Of a DNA stretch of 64,000 nt, positions 34,758-45,999 are shown in pieces. The translations under genes were made by a program, and so were the position numbers. The notes below the pieces were generated by a model that saw only the letters and a list, made by a program, of their open reading frames with translations, was not told where the DNA came from and searched no databases. The DNA lies in contig QCXZ01000041.1 of the NCBI GenBank assembly GCA_025024175.1, forward strand, positions 2,909,786 through 2,973,785, in the 5' to 3' direction. Position 1 is the stretch's first letter. Every line of letters begins with the position of its first letter. This stretch comes from Rhyzopertha dominica (lineage: Eukaryota; Arthropoda; Insecta; Coleoptera; Bostrichidae).

Positions 34758-34860
34758 ACTTACGACCTAGTACAGGTTCCTATCGATGGCACTGAGGAGC
34801 CCAAACAAGGGCGAAACTAGTCGTGGGGTCCGAGATAGGAACCTGCACTAGGTCATAAGT
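34758..34860 (+). ncRNA. foldback with hammerhead-like ribozyme core
   Basis: Two 27-nt arms (34758-34784, 34834-34860) are inverted repeats with two mismatches. The loop holds CTGAGGA (34792-34798), a 4-bp stem GCCC/GGGC with loop AAACAA (34799-34812), GAAA (34813-34816) and ACTAGTC (34816-34822). These are the conserved boxes CUGANGA, stem II, GAAA, a palindromic stem III and UC of a type I hammerhead. The weak point is the core-proximal part of stem I (34785-34791 against 34823-34833), which does not pair well. A second GATGGCGCTGAGGA half-site lies at 34904-34917, suggesting a repeated unit such as a PLE terminal repeat. Confidence 0.55.
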
Positions 34861-34920
34861 GGTTGCCATAGTTGCATACTTCTAGTATGCAGTGTTCCAC
34901 CTAGATGGCGCTGAGGACCT

Positions 34921-36146
34921 TGACTCTTGCTTACAACAACAAATTGTTCGAAACAGAGTCGATTTCCAAAACTATTGGAATTTTCCACTCAATAATTTGA
35001 TTTAATTTAACACTAACGCTGGTATCGGGATCATGGCATGGACTCAAAAGATAATGGTCCGGTCTGCTGTACTTTTTCTTGTGAGCCGCACATAGGAGCT
35101 AAGTGCCTAATTTCGTTATGCCACTTAAAATGTTTGTATTTCACAAGTCCACAGAAACATGATGTTTACGTCTACACATACTGCGTCTTCAAGCGGAAGA
35201 CATGAATTGGTGCCTAGGATTTCTTGTACTTCAAACAAACATATCCATCGTACATAAGATTGGCTCCACACCAGAATTCTGGTGCCGTTTTCGTTCTTGA
35301 AGGCCTGAGTGATATTTCGGTGTATTGTAATTTATATCCACTGCTTTTGATTTGACTTGCAATCATATACATGTATCTGGCTTTCGCAATAATAACGTTT
35401 ACCATCCTAGAAGCCATACGTTTTATGAATAATGCCTCACAAAACGTGTTAAGATTTGAAATTACATTTTAAAATTCATTCAAAATGATTTAAAGCAGTC
35501 TTTTAAAAGATTCTGTCTCCATTATGTTCCTATGTACTGTAGAAAATATTCGTTTTCCTAGCTGCCTTCTGTTTGGATATCTACGTTGATATTTCCTTTG
35601 AGTAGTTAACACTCTTCCATTACACAATCTATAAATGAACTGTATGTCAGGTAGCTCGCTGTTCCGTTCATGATTTTCAAAGTTAAAAATCAAGTTTTTA
35701 AAGCATGTAATAGTCACTATCACGGTATTACGATACAGAAATACTTCAAAGAATAAATAAATCGCCAGATAAAAAAATAAACAAGTTTTTGTTTCATGAC
35801 GCCTTATTACTATGCCTTTGCCTTTGTTCTCATTTTCTAACGAAGCGGTACACTTTAGATATAAGAAAAGAGTACAATTTTTGTTTATTTTGAATGCTCT
35901 TTTGAGACAGATCGGATTATCGAAAATCCGCCGATATAGAAAGATATGGCAAAAACAAAGAAAGTGTTTTAGGTCAACTGATAATGACGTATACGCTACA
36001 AGCTTTAAAATGATGTCACTTATGTAAAATTTCTAAAATAGTTCCTCCAAAAAATTTAAATAGAGTTGTTGGTTTTATGACCCATCGACACTCTGTATTT
36101 AGAATGGAGCTGATTTCTAGTATGCAGTTTAATTGTTTCACGCTAA
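34921..36146. other. spacer, mostly unrecognised
   Basis: No gene seen. The minus-strand frame 35490-35723 has no motif. The part after about 35790 may be the inside of a mariner-like remnant whose end is at 36147-36166. Confidence 0.3.
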
Positions 36147-36166
36147 TTTCGGGACACCCTGTATAA
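36147..36166 (-). mobile_element. mariner-type terminal sequence
   Basis: On the minus strand it reads TACAGGGTGTCCCG next to a TA, the usual form of mariner ends and like the left end at 45041. No partner or transposase was recognised to the left. Confidence 0.4.
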
Positions 36167-36289
36167 TGGGGACTTATTCCAAGGTGCAGAGTTAAATGCA
36201 AAGACTTGCCGAATGTTTTTTTAACAACAGAACTACAGTGACGGTTGTTACATTTACGCAAATGCGCGTAATACTAACATAACTATATT

Positions 36290-36830
36290 TCGTGCATCCC
36301 GCTGGATCAACAAGGGGAGAAACACCTGATTTCCTCCCCATTACATCCCTTATATTCTCATAACTGCCGTGTTTGGAACAGCGTGCATAAAGCTACGATT
36401 TCACCGTGGAAACCTTTCGAAAAGAAGCCCTTTCATATTTCCCCCGCGACGGTACAAAATGTAAATCGATCGGAGTAATACCGCGTAATACAGAGAACTA
36501 TATGTTATGTATTCTAAATACGTAGGTCTGAGGACAATTTTGGGTGTACGGCATCGGTTTTCAACCCCCGCGTTGCCAGGGAAACGCGGGATATCTCTCC
36601 CAGAGGTAAAGAGATTAATTGTAGCCGTTTCTCTTTACAATCGGATAAATGGGTTCGCGCGTTTTGGAAATAGAAACATTAACCATTCCGGAACGCCAGA
36701 GGTGTAGGCCACCCTGCCAGCCTACCTTGCTCGCCGCGGGAACATTTGTAAGGGTAGTTTGGTAAATGGATCTATTTTTATGCAGTTCGTGGTCCGTACA
36801 ATGCAACAGGACGTTCCTTTTGGATAAGAA
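36290..36830. promoter_or_regulatory. GC-rich island, candidate conserved noncoding element
   Basis: Non-repetitive CpG-containing block flanked by AT-rich DNA. An imperfect GC-rich hairpin (CCGCGTTGCC...GGGAAACGCGG) lies near 36568-36592. Frames on both strands are short and unrecognised. Confidence 0.3.
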
Positions 36831-36904
36831 AGTTCGAGTTTGAAAATCCCGTGCAAGACAAAGAATGAGAAAAAATACCTAACAATAATAATAATAATCT
36901 AAAC

Positions 36905-37850
36905 ATCCATGACGCCGAAAGCATTCACTTTGGTATACCAAGACTCTACGGAGAGCATATCCTAGGAATATGCCGAAGATTAGAAAGGTCTGAAGAAAGC
37001 GAGCTTCAACCTATTGGTATTTTTGAAATGCTGTGCGCCCAAACCTAATGCGACATCTGAGTAAATAAAGGCTGTTAAAGATTTGAATAGAGATTAGTCC
37101 ATCATAGTTACTAGGGCAGATAAAGATTCAACCGCAGTAATTTTAGATTATGAGACTAAAGTTAGGGAATTATTAGATGCATGAGAAACACCAAAAGTTA
37201 TCCTGAAACCCCAGCTCAAAAATTTCCAAAATTACTAACGATCTTATCAAAACTTCAAATATTTGGAATGAGGAGAAGCCTTTTTTTAATTCTCCGATTG
37301 CAAGGTACCCAAAATTCTATGGTTTGCCCAAAATCCGTAAAAGTAATGTGATGTTAAAATCTATAATCAATACGATTGACAGTCCTTGTTACAGATTAGC
37401 GAAATTTTGTACTAACCATTTAAAACCTTATGTAGGAGAACCAGCAGTTCCATCAGGAATTCTTTAGACTTTATTGACGTTATAAAAGGTTTGAGTATTT
37501 CAGAAGACGATATTTTAGTTAGTTTTGACATGGTTTCTTTATCTACGAAAGCACTCATACCTCAAATGATAGATATCATCAAATCGAAACCTAATAGAGA
37601 TTCCCTAGGTGACACTATAGCCAGATTATCTGAGCACTGTTTATAATCAACTTATTTCTTATGGAACGGTAATTTTTATGAACAAAAATTCGGTTGTACA
37701 ATGGATTCACCTCTAAGTCCTATAGTGGCCAATTTGTTAATGGAAATTTTGAAGAGGAAGCAATCAACAGTTTTCAGTTGTTGGTATAGGCATGTAGATG
37801 ATACTTTTGTTATTTGGCCCCACGGGACAGAAGGGTTAGGCAGTTTTTTA
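36905..37850 (+). pseudogene. Penelope-like element, copy 3 (old, 3'-truncated)
   Basis: The segment begins with the shared sequence GACGCCGAAAGCATTCAC, here at the 5' side of the coding region. Across many frameshifts the PLE blocks follow: SIIVTRADK-like (about 37100), YGLPKI (about 37320), motif A in ILVSFDMVSL (about 37515), DSPLSPIVANL (motif B, about 37700) and YRHVDDTFVIWPHG (about 37785-37830). It stops abruptly after the catalytic box, so no endonuclease remains. Unlike copies 1 and 2 it keeps the RT from motif A to the catalytic box, showing what both younger copies lost. Stops and shifts make it dead. Confidence 0.75.
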
Positions 37851-38599
37851 TCTGGTGTACCCTACTATCAAAGACTCTAAGTTTTCAGTTTTTTTTTTCA
37901 CTTCGAGTCGCGGTTTCTTATTAACGTTCCCACAGCCTACGGAGGTTAAAAATTCTACGTTAAGTGCATCTTCTTCTTTTGCCATGGTTAAGAACTCGAT
38001 AGAAGACTTTAAATGTGATCGTGTGAGCACTAAAAAAGAACTACATCCAGGGAAACTGAAAATTGCTAGTTCTGCTAAAATGGTTGAGAAAGTCCAAAAA
38101 TGGTACTCGAAGATCGCAGATTAAAGCTGACTGAGATGACACAGATCAATGAATTAAAAGTAGCAAGTAAAATTTAATTTCCTTTCTTAATTTTTAAAAG
38201 TCTGATTTACTCTTCTAGTAATATGACAAAACTACTTTCTGTGTCTTCTAGCAACAACTACCATTTCTTAAGTTGTCTATAAACCATAAGTAAAACATTT
38301 AAAATAAACATGATGTTGAAGTATTTTGATGCAGAGCTGTTATAAATATCGAAGTTGTCAGTAAATGTTGTTCAGACGTTCATTTTCTGACGAAAGGATT
38401 GGACCGTTTATTGTTGAAAGCCCACGATAATCGACACTTTTATGAATCGGTTGTATTTTTATAGTTCGTAGAAAGTATTAAATTTTTAGGTCGTCAGGGT
38501 GCTAACAGAGTTGCAGAAAAATGCTCAAGGAATAACTAAAAAAGTCTCGGTAACATCACTTCAAATGGCTTGATTCTAGGCAAATGGAAGCCACAGGGT
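37851..38599. other. spacer, nothing recognised
   Basis: The opposed frames at 37855-38124 (+) and 37848-38030 (-) contain no motif I know. Confidence 0.3.
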
Positions 38600-39370
38600 T
38601 CAATTTACGGCCAATAAAGTATAAAATAGTTACTAGTCAAATGTATAGCTGTCCCAAGAACTACTGTTATGCTGAGGATACGCAAACAACCATAAAGAGC
38701 TGATGAAACTAACACAGTTATTAATAGCGAATTAACGTTCCTAGAAGGTTTTAAAACCCACAATCTACGTATAAATTCTACAAAATCATTTGTAATGATG
38801 TCTACTAGAAAGCGTAGGTACCTACTTATTATATTATGTACCTACAGTAATAAGTATTTGTTAGAAAGGTCATCTGTCAAATTGCTTTGTGATGGGCTTA
38901 TTCTATCGCCTTTTACATTCTGTGATGTGGTATATGGCTCCTGCTTGGATGCTCAAACAGGATTCAGAATGATTGCGCAAAACTGATTTGTGGCGTAAGA
39001 AATAGCAGCATATATTTCTTCTGCACAATAAAATTACGTACAGAACAGATGTACACAACATCAATATACGAAGAAAATCCCTTCCGGCACATCAAACTGT
39101 TTTGCTTGAAATATCCATTATCTACACATTATTGCCAACATTTATAATCATTCTTTCCAGTTACAAATCTGTAAGCAAAAAAATGACGCACTACTATCAC
39201 GAAACCACTTAAAAATTAAACGACTCATTTATTCTTGTGTTTACACGACAGATAAAACACCATTTCGTTATACAAGACAGGAATTTACTGAATAAAACTC
39301 GTATTTTCTCATATCAATTAGCATTAAACAGCTTAATGCCAAAAACTTCCGTGAAGCAGCTACAATAAAA
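38600..39370 (+). pseudogene. non-LTR RT 3' part, heavily decayed
   Basis: Plus-strand pieces in several frames read YAEDTQTT (the YADD box with Asp to Glu, near 38670), then FTFCDVVYGSCLDAQ (in 38795-38986) and CAKLICGVRNSSIY. These match NYCDTVYGSCIDS and LRLCFGIRR of the copy at 27566-29000. Further degraded matches run to about 39370. It is 3' sequence of the same or a sister family. Confidence 0.55.
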
Positions 39371-39379
39371 AGCGCCCGT

Positions 39380-39600
39380 CCAATTAAGAGATGAAGATAA
39401 TTAAAAATTCGCGGCCGGTTAAGCGCCGCTGGCTTCTTTAGGCGGGGGTTGCATACGACGGTGGGGTGAGTTTGACCCGGCTTGTAGTTCCACCACGTGG
39501 CCGGTAGTGGCACTATACACGACCCTTACTATCGGCCTACGCGAGGGGAGAAGTTGCGTAAAACGGTGGCGGCGTTAAACTACCCCTATTCGTGGGTCTT
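39380..39600. promoter_or_regulatory. small GC-rich island
   Basis: CpG-rich non-repetitive block between two RT remnants, with mirrored short frames and no motif. Candidate noncoding element. Confidence 0.25.
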
Positions 39601-39762
39601 GTTGAAGTAGCAGTAAAAATAATTCGGAAATGAATTGTTTTAGTGTATTTTTTTAATTCAAACTTTCAGTGCTAATTACTTCACTTAACTGGGATAATAC
39701 AATGAAGTAGAAATAAAAAACCCACAACATTTAATGATTTACGACCAATTAGTGTATTATCA

Positions 39763-40086
39763 TTGCTTTTAAAATCGTTTGAAAAAATTTTGTATGAACA
39801 ATTACGGTCACATGTTGATGAACAATCTGGTTTTAGATCCAAGCATAGCTGCGTTTCTGCTTTATTAACTGTAGTGGATGATATCATACAAGCAACCGAT
39901 AATGACAAACTCACGGCATTGGCTCTATTAGACTTCACAAAAGCTTGTGACAGGATTAATCATGCTATGCTACTTGCAATGTTACACTACTCAGCATGCA
40001 ACGCAAACGCATACGCAACTACATCACGGGTCGCAAGCAGTACGTTAAATATGACAATGTACTTTCTGAAGCTCTTGAAGTTGTAA
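39763..40086 (+). pseudogene. RT motif A region of the plus-strand non-LTR element
   Basis: The frame contains QSGFRSKHSCVSALLTVVDD and LALLDFTKACDRINHAML, motif A with the catalytic Asp kept. Past NHAMLLAMLHY the sequence degenerates before motif B. Confidence 0.75.
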
Positions 40087-40407
40087 ATGGAGTACCGCAA
40101 GTCGATACTGGGCCCATTACTATTAGTCATTCATATTTCCCTTCTCAAAGACCATATAATTAACTGTTCTTCACATTTCTACGCCGACGATACTCAGCTA
40201 TATTATTCATTTCAGGAATCCAACTCTAATGGTGCCGTAGCTCTAATTAATGCTGATCTTCATTCCTTGTCTCAGATAACAATTAAATACTGTCTCATGC
40301 TAAACCCAAAAAAATCACAGGTGATGCTATTTGGAAACAAAAACGCCTATTACCATCTTTTAAAATTGTCATTGACGGAGAATGCTTATCTGTTGTGCAT
40401 GTTGTAA
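40087..40407 (+). pseudogene. RT catalytic region (YADD) of the plus-strand non-LTR element
   Basis: Motif B is only partly kept (KSILGPLLL). The catalytic box FYADDTQLYYSF is intact, followed by INADLHSLS and CLMLNPKKSQVMLFG. The next frame (40395-40589) continues with LYLDTELRFDKHISHI. It appears broken only by small shifts. Confidence 0.8.
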
Positions 40408-40790
40408 AAAATGTCGCACTATATTTGGATACGGAGCTTAGATTTGACAAACATATTAGCCATATTATAAGCAAAGCTTTTGTACAGCTGAAACTTATAT
40501 ATGGTCACTTTAAAGTATTATTAATGAAAACAAAAATTATACTATGCAATGCGATTGCTCTTTCTGAAATTTTAATAAATGAAATTTAAGTTGTATTTCA
40601 GTTAAAGCTGCTTACATGTATTCTCTTTATTTTATGTTGTTTGTATAAGTACTCTGTTGAAATTGAATTCTCTTGTATATTACGCTATTGTAACTAGGTT
40701 GTATAGAGTGGTATTTGCTAATTTGTGTTTATATAGGTTTGTGAATAAGCTGAAATTTATTTTTAATTTGTTAAATAAATATTAGTAAAA

Positions 40791-41372
40791 CATTTCGCAA
40801 ATATGAGTTAAAAATTCTTATTATTTTGAAGATATTCGTTGTCAAGTTTACTTTGCGAATCTCATAAGCAGAATACGGCCGTAATTCCCTTAGTATGTAC
40901 GTATCATTAAAATCACCATGGATTTACCATCACAACTCTGTGTGATTATGCCTCCAGCACGACGCAGCGGAGCTTATGGTTGCAGCTGCTATAGTATTAC
41001 GTGGGGTAAAAAAGCGCTTTACGAGTATAACATACCTAGTAGAAGCCAGCATGTTGTACTAAATTCGTTCTTGCTGAATATAATAATAGTAAAGGACTTT
41101 ATTAGGCACAATAGGTTAAATACAATCAAAACTATTATCTTGAACATAATAGAAAGAAGAAAAGAAAAATATAAAATATATATACTGTATTAACAATTAT
41201 ACGAACCAAATAAAAAGATTTTTTTTGTAAACTGGGAAGCATGGCGAAGTCTAGCAAAATGCTATTCTACTTAACCACGCATCCCAAGCTATAAGAGGGC
41301 GTAAATACAGAAAGAGTAAATACAGAAGAGTTGGCAAGCAGATTTCATCTTGTTTGAGTAACAAGAAGGTAC
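40791..41372. other. spacer, nothing secure
   Basis: The 91-codon frame at 40918-41193 was considered and left unassigned. Confidence 0.3.
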
Positions 41373-41790
41373 TCAGCAGTCCTCAAGTCTGAAATGATGA
41401 TAAATCTGGGTGTCATCAGCATATGCTTGAACCTTACACCTACTCACAGATTTAATTATATCAGCAATATATATAATAAACAATAATGGGCCTAGAATAG
41501 ACCTCTGAGAAACTCCTGTTAATATTTTTGAAGTATCGGAATAACGGTTACTGGAAAATATTTTTTGATATCTATTGCTCAGATAAGATGACACCAAAGA
41601 AACTGACGATGAAGAAAATCCACAGTTAAGATCTTAGCACACATCATTCTGTGATTAATAGTGTCAAAAGCCTTAGAATAATCCAACAACACCAAAATCG
41701 ACGCTAGACCCTCCTCATTTGCTCTAATAATGTCATCAACAACACAAGTTAAAGCTGTAGCTGTAGAGAATATATTTTTTTAAAAAAGAG
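41373..41790 (-). pseudogene. non-LTR reverse transcriptase fragment
   Basis: On the minus strand, 41600-41760 reads LTCVVDDIIRANEEGL and VLLDYSKAFDTINHRMM (motif A). After a shift the frame 41373-41597 reads [16 protein letters not shown] (motif B, degraded from GVPQGS) and YADDTQIYHHF (catalytic box intact). It ends in an EDC stop just after. Same general clade as the neighbouring RT pieces. Confidence 0.75.
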
Positions 41791-42139
41791 CTGTTAGAAG
41801 TTAAAGATCAATTCCTTGAAATTTTTTAGAACATCTTTCCCTGAAATTGATAACACTATAAAATATAACGCCGTTTTGTCTAAAACACATTTGTAACGTT
41901 TCCACTATAAAAACGTGTTCTGTTTTAAACCGACGCACAGTGGTATAAAAATATCGATTTAGATAGTGAAAGCACACACTACGTAAATATATTCTAAGGA
42001 AAAAAATCACTAAATACCACCTAAAGTTTTTTAAAAATTTTTAACCGGTCCATATGCTCAAAGTGGAAATATAGTGATGTTACTTCTTAAAGAAAATTCT
42101 TCACTAAGTCCAAATATATCCACTTTATTTATAACCAAA
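41791..42139. other. spacer, nothing recognised
   Basis: A minus-strand frame (41801-42010) has no motif. Confidence 0.3.
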
Positions 42140-42990
42140 TTGGCAAAGAGCTTTCAGCTCACTTTTAGCAGAACTTTTTAAAAATAATTTAGAGCAAGAT
42201 ATTTTCAAGAACGTTTCCTTTTATTCTCATATTAAATTTTGGTATTGTTATGTAGATGATGTTTTTTTGTCTTTTTACAGTAAATCACAATGACTTAAAA
42301 TTTTCTTACATTTATAAATTCTCTGCAAGGTTCTACAAATTTTAGTTATGAAATAGAAATTAATAATCAAAGTCCACTTTTAGATTTATTAATTATACCC
42401 ATCTTTCGAAATTTTTAGAAAACCCAGATGTACCGAAAACATTACTTTTCTTTACACCCTTACAAACAGACTTTTTAAGTCGCCCCTTTCTTTAAACGCT
42501 TTTGAAAAAAAAACGGGGTGTAATTCCTCAAATTACTTTTAATAATAACTTTCCAAACCATTTATTACAAAAATTATACTTTAAATATTTAACAAAATTT
42601 AAGTTTTCTTTTAACACTATCCATGTTGAAGAAGCTAAAATTTGGCATCCTTTTATGTTTGTTGGTCCAGTCTCAATTAGTTTATCTAAACTGTTTTCTC
42701 TATTCTTATCGGGAAGATGAACATTTAAAACAATATGAAAAATATCAAAATACTGATATAGTTAATGAAAATTCTCCGTTAGCAATTCATTTATTGTCAT
42801 TTAAACATACTGCCTCTTTAAATAATTGAAATTCTTTACATGTTTGTAACAAATCCTCANACTTTTTTTTTAAATTCTGGAAATATACAAAATTATAAAT
42901 AATAATTTTACAATTTTGAATGATTTTTATAATTTTAGTTGTCCTATTCTAAATTCCTTATTTGATCATTGGATTCGTGTTTGTATTTTT
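42140..42990 (+). pseudogene. second Penelope-like family, RT and endonuclease relic
   Basis: Plus-strand pieces read SLLAELFKNNLEQDIF, FWYCYVDDVFLSFYS (catalytic box, 42249-42260 for YVDD), a block like SYEIEINNQSPLLDLLI, and later EDEHLKQYEKYQNTD with SPLAIHLLSFKHTA. The last resembles the end of a GIY-YIG domain (RFKEHxxxxK...AxHLxxxxHT). The sequence differs strongly from copies 1-3, so this is another PLE family. Many stops show it is old. One ambiguous base lies at about 42860. Confidence 0.55.
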
Positions 42991-43479
42991 GTTTTGCTTA
43001 TTTCGAATTTGATGTCACCTTTATAAAATATTCTGTATTTCTCACTTTATTAGACACTCATGATGGCTAAAGTTTTTTATCTCGTCTAAACATGCATGCG
43101 AATGAATCAGACAACCATAATTTTTAGCAAATACTGTTGATAGTTGCATTCAATGTTTTTAGTATTCTGTTTTGTTTCTTTGTGTTAAAAATGTTTACTA
43201 AAACAACAGTAATAAACGTCAACGAACCTCCTCACAATAACCTGCGACAGTTATTTTCGTTAGTTCTTACTTACTTCACTTATATATAGGAATACATAGT
43301 AGTGATTAACATGATATTTCATAACTTTTTCTACAATTTTTTACTTCCTACATATAAGATTAAACGAGATAATAATAATTGGAAGACCAATTACTGTTGC
43401 TTTGAAGCTTTAAACTCGACAAAACGTTGAAAAAATCAGTATTTGCTGAAGCTGAACCCCTCAGAATTAAGTTTTGCTA
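42991..43479. other. spacer, nothing secure
   Basis: ATGATGGCTAAAG and CGTCTAAACATG near 43060-43095 might be a decayed PLE terminal motif, too degraded to call. Confidence 0.25.
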
Positions 43480-43920
43480 CACAATACAGTCTTCATTCTT
43501 AAGATTTAAGAACTGCAGAAGATATTGTTAGTACTGAAGTACTCATGTTTGACCTCGGTGTTGTGGAATGATGAACCCTATGAAAAGCTCTTCTTTATTA
43601 CAAATATGTCTGTTGTAAACTAGTGACTTGATGTATCCCCATAAAAAAACAAGTGGATTTAGGTCTGGAGAATGAGGAGGTCATCAGGAAACCAAATCTC
43701 TTCTTCAAGTGTAAATACTGACGTAAGTTTAAGCCAAAATGGGGAGGGGCCCCAACGTATTGAAACTACATGTTTCTTTTAATATCTAAAGGAATATCAT
43801 CTTCATCACTCATGAAGAACTTCACGCAGAAAACTATGAGGTCACTTCCTTTAAGGCAGCTAGGTGGCTTTGTCATCATGTCAGTGTAATGCTGACAGAT
43901 GGCATTGCCATCTAAATTCT
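43480..43920 (-). pseudogene. mariner transposase (DUF4817-type) C-terminal relic
   Basis: On the minus strand it reads EDDIPLDIKRNM then FQYVGAPPHFGLNLRQYL. This matches LxDVPLxxRRxMWFQxDGAPPHxxxxVRxYL, with the second catalytic Asp changed to Val. In shifted frames it then follows the PPRSPDLTPLDFFLWG region, seen as remains of PNPLVFLWGYIKSLVYNRHI. Same broad family as the complete element at 19994-21332, but much older. Confidence 0.7.
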
Positions 43921-44021
43921 TACTTACCTTGTAAACATATATTTCGGCAACTATGCTGCCACCAAATTTTTATAATTTTTTCCAGTAAAGATTGAATCCA
44001 GCTAGACGTAACAAGAATTCG

Positions 44022-44084
44022 CCTACTGAAAATGGCAGCTTGGCTATCGAAATACCTGTTTACTCTTTCTAAATTATTGTGGTA
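44022..44084 (+). repeat. dispersed hammerhead-like motif, copy a
   Basis: The block CTACTGAAAATGGCAGC...TCGAAATAC followed by CTTTCTAAATTATTGTG is shared with 61795-61860 (inverse) and in its first part with 53841-53900. Here the left box is CTGAAAA rather than CTGANGA. Confidence 0.6.
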
Positions 44085-44139
44085 AGGATTTTTTATACAA
44101 TATCTTGGCCCCCTCTTGAAAGACGGTTCTGTTGTCAAA

Positions 44140-44600
44140 AGATGCTACAACTGGTGCATTGCAGTTATGGTTCCTCCACACAATACTTAACTCGCGGTCC
44201 CATTAAACATACGGAAAAGCCATTAGAAGGAAAGGTGCATAATAGGGTCTATTTATCAGGTTCAGCATGTTTGATCGATGCTGGTGTGACCTCTGGCTAT
44301 TTGCGTGCCGCGGCTCGTCCAAGAAATCGTTCTGTGCCATACGGTGTCAGGCATTCCGCACTAGGGATAGTTAACCCTTCGGATCACGTGGCCCTTGGCT
44401 AGTCGCGTGCCGTGGACTCGCGGTCACTTGTGCCATGCACGGATGACACTGATTTTTCTCAAAAAAACGGCGATAAGCGTCACATTTTGTTGGATCGATT
44501 GGCTTGGCTTTGTGGTACGCCGTGGAAAAATATTGATATAATATGGGGGTCGCGTGATGTCCTGGGGGGTAAAATTAAGTATCTGACGTGGCACTGAGAA
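44140..44600. other. GC-richer stretch, nothing recognised
   Basis: Contains related segments GCGTGCCGCGGCTCG (near 44305) and CGCGTGCCGTGGACTCG (near 44405). Open frames 44079-44402 and 44412-44597 lack known motifs. Confidence 0.3.
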
Positions 44601-45040
44601 TACTCGCGATTATTAAATGCTCAGATATATTTAGGTATAAAGTTTGAAGATATAATTTGATAACTAGAACTCCTACAATGTTGGTAAATTTTCCCTCAGT
44701 TTTAGGCTAATATACAAAATATTTGATAAAACTGATTTGATATAAAATTGCGTTATTGTTGAATATATATTACTGACAGTCTCAATAACTCTTCCTACTG
44801 GCAATTTCATCAAACGGAATGTAAACGCGATTAAGAAAACTATTAAAACTCTCCAGTACTCACCAGATTTAGTCACAAGGTTTCCCAAGCTTTCAGGACC
44901 TGAAAAGAAAAATATTTAAGTGAACTACAATTCTAGAATTAAAAGTACATCGTGGGTTTCGCCAAATGCAAAAGACTTCTTCGCAAATTTTGAACTATGC
45001 GTTACTAAATAGCTGGGCATCTTGCCCATTTCTCGACTAT
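44601..45040. other. spacer, nothing recognised
   Basis: No recognisable feature. Confidence 0.3.
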
Positions 45041-45723
45041 ACAGGGTGTCGATAAAAAACTCGTAAAACATTAAATCTTAAAAAATATGTAAAAAATGTT
45101 TGGGGTGGACTTTTCAATAATACCTTGCTGCCTATACAGATCATAAATGATCGCTTGTATAGAAATATTTTGGAGCATACTCTTTATGCTCTAAAATACA
45201 AAGTACCACTTAATAAGGTATGACGGCGCACTACCACATAGAGACAATAAGTAACTAACTGGTTAAATAATTTTCAAAATCATTGGATTGGTAATGGAGG
45301 TCCAGTAGCTTGCCCGCCACGCTCGCCGGATTTGAATCCCTTAGATTTTTATCTGTGGGGTCATGTGAAGCAGCTGGTTAATCAGGTGAAGATTACCAAC
45401 CGCGAGAAATTAATACAAAGAATAATAAATGCAAGTCATGTAATAAGAAACGATCCAAATTTTGTACAGCACATAATACGGTCTTTAGTTCGAAGATGTG
45501 AAGCTTGTATTCTAGCGGAAGGTGGTTATTTTGAGCAGTTTTTATAATTTATATTTAGGTTTTTATTAAAAATGTTCTACGCAAATTGAATAAATGTAAA
45601 TAATGCTTATAACTTCTAAACTAAAAGAAAAAGGACATACGTTTATACAACATTGTTTTACTTAGAAGATCATCATTATTCGTTTGTTCATGTTTAGCAT
45701 AGAGCTTATAAATCACACTGTAT
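45041..45723 (+). mobile_element. internally deleted mariner
   Basis: The left end reads ACAGGGTGTCGATAAAA after CTAT and the right end CACACTGTATA (to about 45723), a degraded inverted pair of the TACAGGGTGTC type. Only the C-terminal part of the transposase lies between, so roughly half of the gene has been deleted. Confidence 0.65.
45100..45547 (+). pseudogene. mariner transposase (DUF4817-type) C-terminus
   Basis: In pieces it reads RYDGALPHRDNK (second Asp block, degraded), WIGNGGPVACPPRSPDLNPLD and, in the frame 45332-45547, FYLWGHVKQLVNQVK through SLVRRCEACILAEGGYFEQFL. The last part is the usual C-terminus of this family. The third catalytic Asp is present (PLDFYLWG). The N-terminal HTH and first Asp are missing. 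It is a different family from the element at 19994, to judge by end sequences. Confidence 0.8.
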
Positions 45724-45999
45724 AGTCTTTGATTACCGCCTTGGTGCAATATTTTCTACATACAAAAAATGCGTCTGTCTTGGGTGTTATGTTTGATTCA
45801 AAATTGTCTTTCATTAATAGCATTACTGATGATATCGCCTGTAGAATATACGGCCTTATATTACGCTGCGGTAGCAATTTTACAGATTTGTTCAAAATTT
45901 TGTGAGTGATCGGATTGATATTTTTTGTTCGTCTTTTCCTGACATTAAATCTTACTTTTTGGGTATAGACAAATTCAATTGTATAGATTGTTTAGATTT
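45724..45999. other. spacer, nothing recognised
   Basis: The minus frame 45713-45895 has no motif. Confidence 0.3.

Larger units (their letters stand above)
39700..40790 (+). mobile_element. non-LTR retrotransposon (jockey/CR1-like), 5'-truncated
   Basis: Plus-strand element beginning in the finger block (TFNDLRPISVLSLLLKSFEKIL) and ending after a 3' UTR that closes with an A-rich AAATAAATATTAGTAAAAC near 40790. It belongs with the minus-strand copy at 27566-29000 (compare PLSFKDLRPI). The 5' half, including the endonuclease, is absent. Confidence 0.75.

Noticed and set aside
38010..38140. Lys-rich frame (TKKELHPGKLKIASSAKMVEK) as a host exon or gag piece
   Set aside because: Opposed strands are both open and no motif supports either.
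40918..41193. 91-codon frame, considered as a Harbinger-like N-terminus
   Set aside because: The resemblance rests on a few basic residues in a shifted frame; too weak to call.
9391..45840. Other isolated CTGATGA occurrences (for example near 9391, 24341 and 45825)
   Set aside because: None is followed by a stem II and GAAA at the proper spacing.
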